Shown here in pieces: positions 61,390-64,000 of a DNA stretch of 64,000 bases (positions are counted from its first letter, which is position 1; every line of letters begins with the position of its first letter). Source of the DNA: Paenibacillus sp. (GTDB taxonomy: Bacteria > Bacillota > Bacilli > Paenibacillales > YIM-B00363); NCBI RefSeq assembly GCF_035645195.1, contig NZ_DASQNA010000030.1, positions 124,001 to 188,000 of the forward strand, given 5' to 3'. The position numbers and the translations under genes are program-made. Below the pieces are notes generated by a model that was given only the letters and a program-made list of their open reading frames with translations, did no database searches and was not told the origin of the DNA.

Positions 61390-62334
61390 TTACGAGCCGT
61401 TCCCCGCGGTCACCGGATACGGTTCCCGCAGCCTGTCCTTGAACTGCTTCGGCGAGCAGCCGTTCAATCGGCGGAACACGTCGTAAAAATGGCCGAGGTT
61501 CGTCATGCCGACCGATTCGGCCACTTCGGCGATGCTGGCGTTGCCGGTGAGCAGCAGCTGCTCGGCTTTCTTGATGCGCTTGTACAAGACGAAGTCGCTG
61601 AACGACATGCCGACCGCCTTTTTAAACAACTTGATGAAGTGAGTATAACTCATGTTCAACCGGGCGCTCAGCTCCGAGACGGACAGCTTCTCGCCGAGAT
61701 GCGACTCGATGTAATCGACCGCGGGCTGGAGCCGCTCGAACAAGCCGTTGTCGAGATAGTTTAAGTGCTTGTTCGTGTCGTGACGGAGCAGCAGGAGCAG
61801 CATTTCTTTGATGCGGGAGGAGACGGCCAATTCGTAGCCGCTTCTCTTCTCGTTCATTTCCCGGTAAATGTCGCGAATGAGCGCGCCCGTCCGTTCGCGG
61901 ACGTCCGGATGCTCGGCATACACGTAATTAAGCGAGCTCAGCGGACGAATGACTTCCGAGAAATGCTGCATGCTCTTTAGCGTGCTTTCGTCCCAATATT
62001 TGCGGAGATCGATTTGGAAGACGATGTAGCTGAGCTGTCCGTCCGTCGTTTGGATCGTCGTGTGCGGCTCCGAGGAGCCGAAGACGGCGACATCGCCTTC
62101 GCCGAGGACGAATCGGTCCTGCTTGCAGAAGGCGGTCATCCCCCCGTGCAAAATATGAAGAAACTCGACTTCTTTATGGTAATGCCACAAGGAGAAGCGC
62201 TGGCTTTGCCAGTCCTGCTCAATGCGGGTTTGGACGTCTCCGCCGCTGTCGAAGGCCGTATCGATTTGCCAAATGCGAATCGCCAGGAACGGGTCTTGAT
62301 AGACGACTTGCTCGTAACGCATATCGGGATACAT
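61390..62334 (-). CDS. AraC-family regulator with cupin domain
   Basis: 314 residues from the ATG at 62334, 8 bases after GAGGAG; an ATG 14 codons earlier lacks a ribosome site. N-terminal AraC-type cupin (HYHKEVEFLHILHGGMTAF, VLGEGDVAVFGSSEPH) and a C-terminal double helix-turn-helix (LSELSARLNMSYTHFIKLFKKAVG; VAESVGMTNLGHFYDVFRRLNG). It is divergent from the ThuA-like operon and is the likely activator acting on the 35-base element at both 58.6 and 62.4 kb. Confidence 0.93.
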   Translation of the reverse strand: MYPDMRYEQVVYQDPFLAIRIWQIDTAFDSGGDVQTRIEQDWQSQRFSLWHYHKEVEFLHILHGGMTAFCKQDRFVLGEGDVAVFGSSEPHTTIQTTDGQLSYIVFQIDLRKYWDESTLKSMQHFSEVIRPLSSLNYVYAEHPDVRERTGALIRDIYREMNEKRSGYELAVSSRIKEMLLLLLRHDTNKHLNYLDNGLFERLQPAVDYIESHLGEKLSVSELSARLNMSYTHFIKLFKKAVGMSFSDFVLYKRIKKAEQLLLTGNASIAEVAESVGMTNLGHFYDVFRRLNGCSPKQFKDRLREPYPVTAGNGS

Positions 62335-62412
62335 AAAGAGAACTCCTCGCTGAAACACAGGATTTCGTACATCCATTCTACCACATGCGCATCATATTTT
62401 ACCCGGCGTGAC

Positions 62413-62474
62413 AGAATACCGTAAAGATTGCATCGAATTTGCCATCGCGCCGGGACGGGTTCTTTTCTTATAAT
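62413..62474 (+). promoter_or_regulatory. Promoter with shared 35-base element (copy 2)
   Basis: The element (62413-62447) matches the one at 58598-58632 at 30 of 35 positions, including the first 13. TATAAT follows at 62469-62474, exactly the same distance (22 bases from element end to -10). The -35 position is again poor (CGCGCC). Confidence 0.78.
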
Positions 62475-62511
62475 AATCTCAACATAGACTCTAGAAGGAG
62501 CGTACATAACC

Positions 62512-63237
62512 ATGGCTTTGAACGTAACGATTTGGAACGAGCACCGGCACGAGAAGAAAAACGAGACCGTCGCCGCGATTTATCCGAAAGGGATTCATGC
62601 CGCGATCGCGGAAGGGCTGGACGTCGACGCCGAGGTGACGTTCGCGACGCTCGACGACGAGGAGCACGGCCTTACCGACGCCGTGCTGGAGAAGACGGAT
62701 GTCCTGATCTGGTGGGGCCATGTGGCGCACAACGAAGTGAAGGACGAGATCGTCGCGAAGGTGCATCAGCGCGTGCTGAAGGGCATGGGGCTGATCGTGC
62801 TGCACTCGGGTCATTTCTCGAAAATTTTCAAAAAGCTGATGGGCACCTCCTGCGACCTGAAATGGCGGGAAGCGGACGACAAAGAGCGCGTATGGGTCGT
62901 CAACCCGGCGCATCCGATCGCGGCCGGGCTCGGCGAATATTTCGAGCTGCCGAAGGAAGAGATGTACGGCGAGCATTTCGACATCCCGGCGCCGGACGAG
63001 CTCGTGTTCGTCAGCTGGTTCGAGGGCGGCGAAGTGTTCCGCAGCGGCTGCTGCTACACGCGCGGCAACGGCAAGGTGTTCTACTTCCGTCCGGGGCACG
63101 AAACGTATCCGACGTATTATGACGCGAACGTGCGCAAGGTCATCTCCAACGCCGTGAAGTGGGCGGCGCCGGTCGATCGGGCGTATCCGACGTACGGCAA
63201 CGCGAAGCCGCTCGAGCCGATCTCGGAGAAGGCATGA
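62512..63237 (+). CDS. ThuA-like protein
   Basis: 241 residues, AAGGAG ribosome site. Glutamine-amidotransferase-like fold of the ThuA family: [14 protein letters not shown] at the N-terminus, [33 protein letters not shown], and the late [21 protein letters not shown]. ThuA acts in oxidation of disaccharides such as trehalose and sucrose, via 3-keto intermediates, with a partner oxidoreductase. The next gene, overlapping by 4 bases, is such an oxidoreductase. Confidence 0.9.
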   Translation: MALNVTIWNEHRHEKKNETVAAIYPKGIHAAIAEGLDVDAEVTFATLDDEEHGLTDAVLEKTDVLIWWGHVAHNEVKDEIVAKVHQRVLKGMGLIVLHSGHFSKIFKKLMGTSCDLKWREADDKERVWVVNPAHPIAAGLGEYFELPKEEMYGEHFDIPAPDELVFVSWFEGGEVFRSGCCYTRGNGKVFYFRPGHETYPTYYDANVRKVISNAVKWAAPVDRAYPTYGNAKPLEPISEKA

Positions 63238-64000
63238 GCCGGCTGAAAGTCGGCGTCGTCGGCACGGGCGGCATCTTCAAGGCGGCTCATCTGCCCGGCT
63301 GGCTGGCGCATCCGGACGTCGAGCTCGTCGCCTTCTGCGACGCGTACCGGCCGTCCGCGATCGCTGCGGCGAACGAGTTCCCCGGCGCGAAGGTGTACGA
63401 CGATTACCGCGAGCTGCTCGCCGATCCGTCGATCGACGTCGTCGGCATCAGCACGCCGAACGCGTACCATTCGGAAATCGCCGTCGCGGCGCTCCATAAG
63501 GGCAAGCACGTGTTCTGCGAAAAGCCGGACGCGGTGAACGCCGAGGAGGCGCAGCGGATGGCGGACGCGGCGAAGGCGGCGGGCAAAGTGCTCATGACGA
63601 TGCGCAACAACCGGTTCAGCGAAGAGGCGCAGTTCCTTAAGCGCGCGATCGAGCGCGGCCAGCTGGGCGAGCTGTACATGGGCCGCTGCGGCTGGATTCG
63701 CCGCCGCGGCATCCCCGGGCGGGGCGGCTGGTTTACGACGAAGGCGCTGTCGGGCGGCGGGCCGCTCATCGATCTCGGCGTCCATATGATCGATCTCGCC
63801 ATGTGGCTGAACGGCAACGCGAAGCCGGTGACCGTCTCCGGCTCCACGTACCGGAAGTTCGCCGACCGGCCGGACCGCTCCGGCCGCATGCCGGAAGGCA
63901 CGTTCGACGTGGAGGATTTGGCGGCGGGCTTCCTGCGGTTCGACAACGGCGCGTCGCTGCAGATCGAGTTCAGCTGGGCGTCGAACGTCGAAGCGGAGCA
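63234..64000 (+). CDS. Gfo/Idh/MocA oxidoreductase (3' end beyond window)
   Basis: About 255 codons are visible before the window ends; family members have 330-390 residues. The ATG at 63234 overlaps the ThuA stop. Rossmann loop [17 protein letters not shown], catalytic-Lys motif FCEKPDAVN and [13 protein letters not shown] are present. With the ThuA-like protein it could form a ThuB-type sugar 3-dehydrogenase pair. It is similar in layout to, but clearly distinct from, the oxidoreductase at 58691. Confidence 0.92.
   Translation, partial: MSRLKVGVVGTGGIFKAAHLPGWLAHPDVELVAFCDAYRPSAIAAANEFPGAKVYDDYRELLADPSIDVVGISTPNAYHSEIAVAALHKGKHVFCEKPDAVNAEEAQRMADAAKAAGKVLMTMRNNRFSEEAQFLKRAIERGQLGELYMGRCGWIRRRGIPGRGGWFTTKALSGGGPLIDLGVHMIDLAMWLNGNAKPVTVSGSTYRKFADRPDRSGRMPEGTFDVEDLAAGFLRFDNGASLQIEFSWASNVEAE

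Overview
The window reads as chromosome of a GC-rich, spore-former-type Firmicute, most likely Paenibacillaceae (Paenibacillus/Cohnella-like). The reasons are strong AGGAGG-type ribosome sites, two YesM/YesN-type two-component systems, four CUT1 sugar ABC importers with lipoprotein binding proteins, lipobox signal peptides, and a carbohydrate-scavenging gene set. This is inference from gene content; no rRNA or tRNA gene is present to confirm it.

Layout. 1-5.6 kb: a glucuronate/glucuronoxylan operon (GntR regulator, mannonate dehydratase, mannonate oxidoreductase, NIF3-like protein, GH67 alpha-glucuronidase) behind a promoter with a perfect palindrome. 5.6-9.5 kb: an OmpR/HisKA pair divergent from a lipoprotein multicopper oxidase and a small membrane protein. 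9.5-11.5 kb: a 2 kb gene-free array of nine related units arranged as a tandemly duplicated 1.13 kb higher-order repeat. 11.7-19.6 kb: a zinc alcohol dehydrogenase, a YesM/YesN pair and a CUT1 importer. 19.7-31.2 kb: a less GC-rich block holding a CE15-type glucuronoyl esterase, a second YesM/YesN pair and a second CUT1 importer, divergent from a GH38 alpha-mannosidase, a SIS isomerase and a ROK kinase. 31.3-41.9 kb: two export-type ABC systems and a soluble PAS histidine kinase with a LuxR-type regulator. 42-44 kb: a Gfo/Idh oxidoreductase and a TSUP permease. 44-50.8 kb: a maltodextrin-type locus (LacI, binding protein, MalF, MalG, lipoprotein alpha-amylase). 51-52 kb: an aldo/keto reductase. 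52.3-58.6 kb: a fourth CUT1 operon led by a nucleoside hydrolase, with a LacI regulator and a decayed DeoR gene. 58.7-64 kb: Gfo/Idh oxidoreductases, a ThuA-like protein and an AraC regulator, enclosing a c-di-GMP riboswitch, a small secreted protein and an HD-GYP phosphodiesterase.

The genes form an oligosaccharide uptake and intracellular processing economy: each importer sits beside its own sensor or repressor, and the hydrolases without signal peptides (GH67, CE15, GH38) probably act on imported oligomers.

The strongest undescribed signals are regulatory. First, three promoters (31.4, 36.8 and 38.7 kb) carry the word TTTGCGCG exactly 29 bases upstream of the -10 hexamer, with further copies 21-22 bases apart. 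They define a candidate regulon of the PAS/LuxR system and its ABC exporters. Second, two promoters at 58.6 and 62.4 kb share a 35-base element (30 identities) at the same position relative to -10, a candidate AraC regulon. Third comes the higher-order repeat array at 9.5-11.5 kb. Fourth is the c-di-GMP riboswitch directly downstream of a c-di-GMP phosphodiesterase gene.
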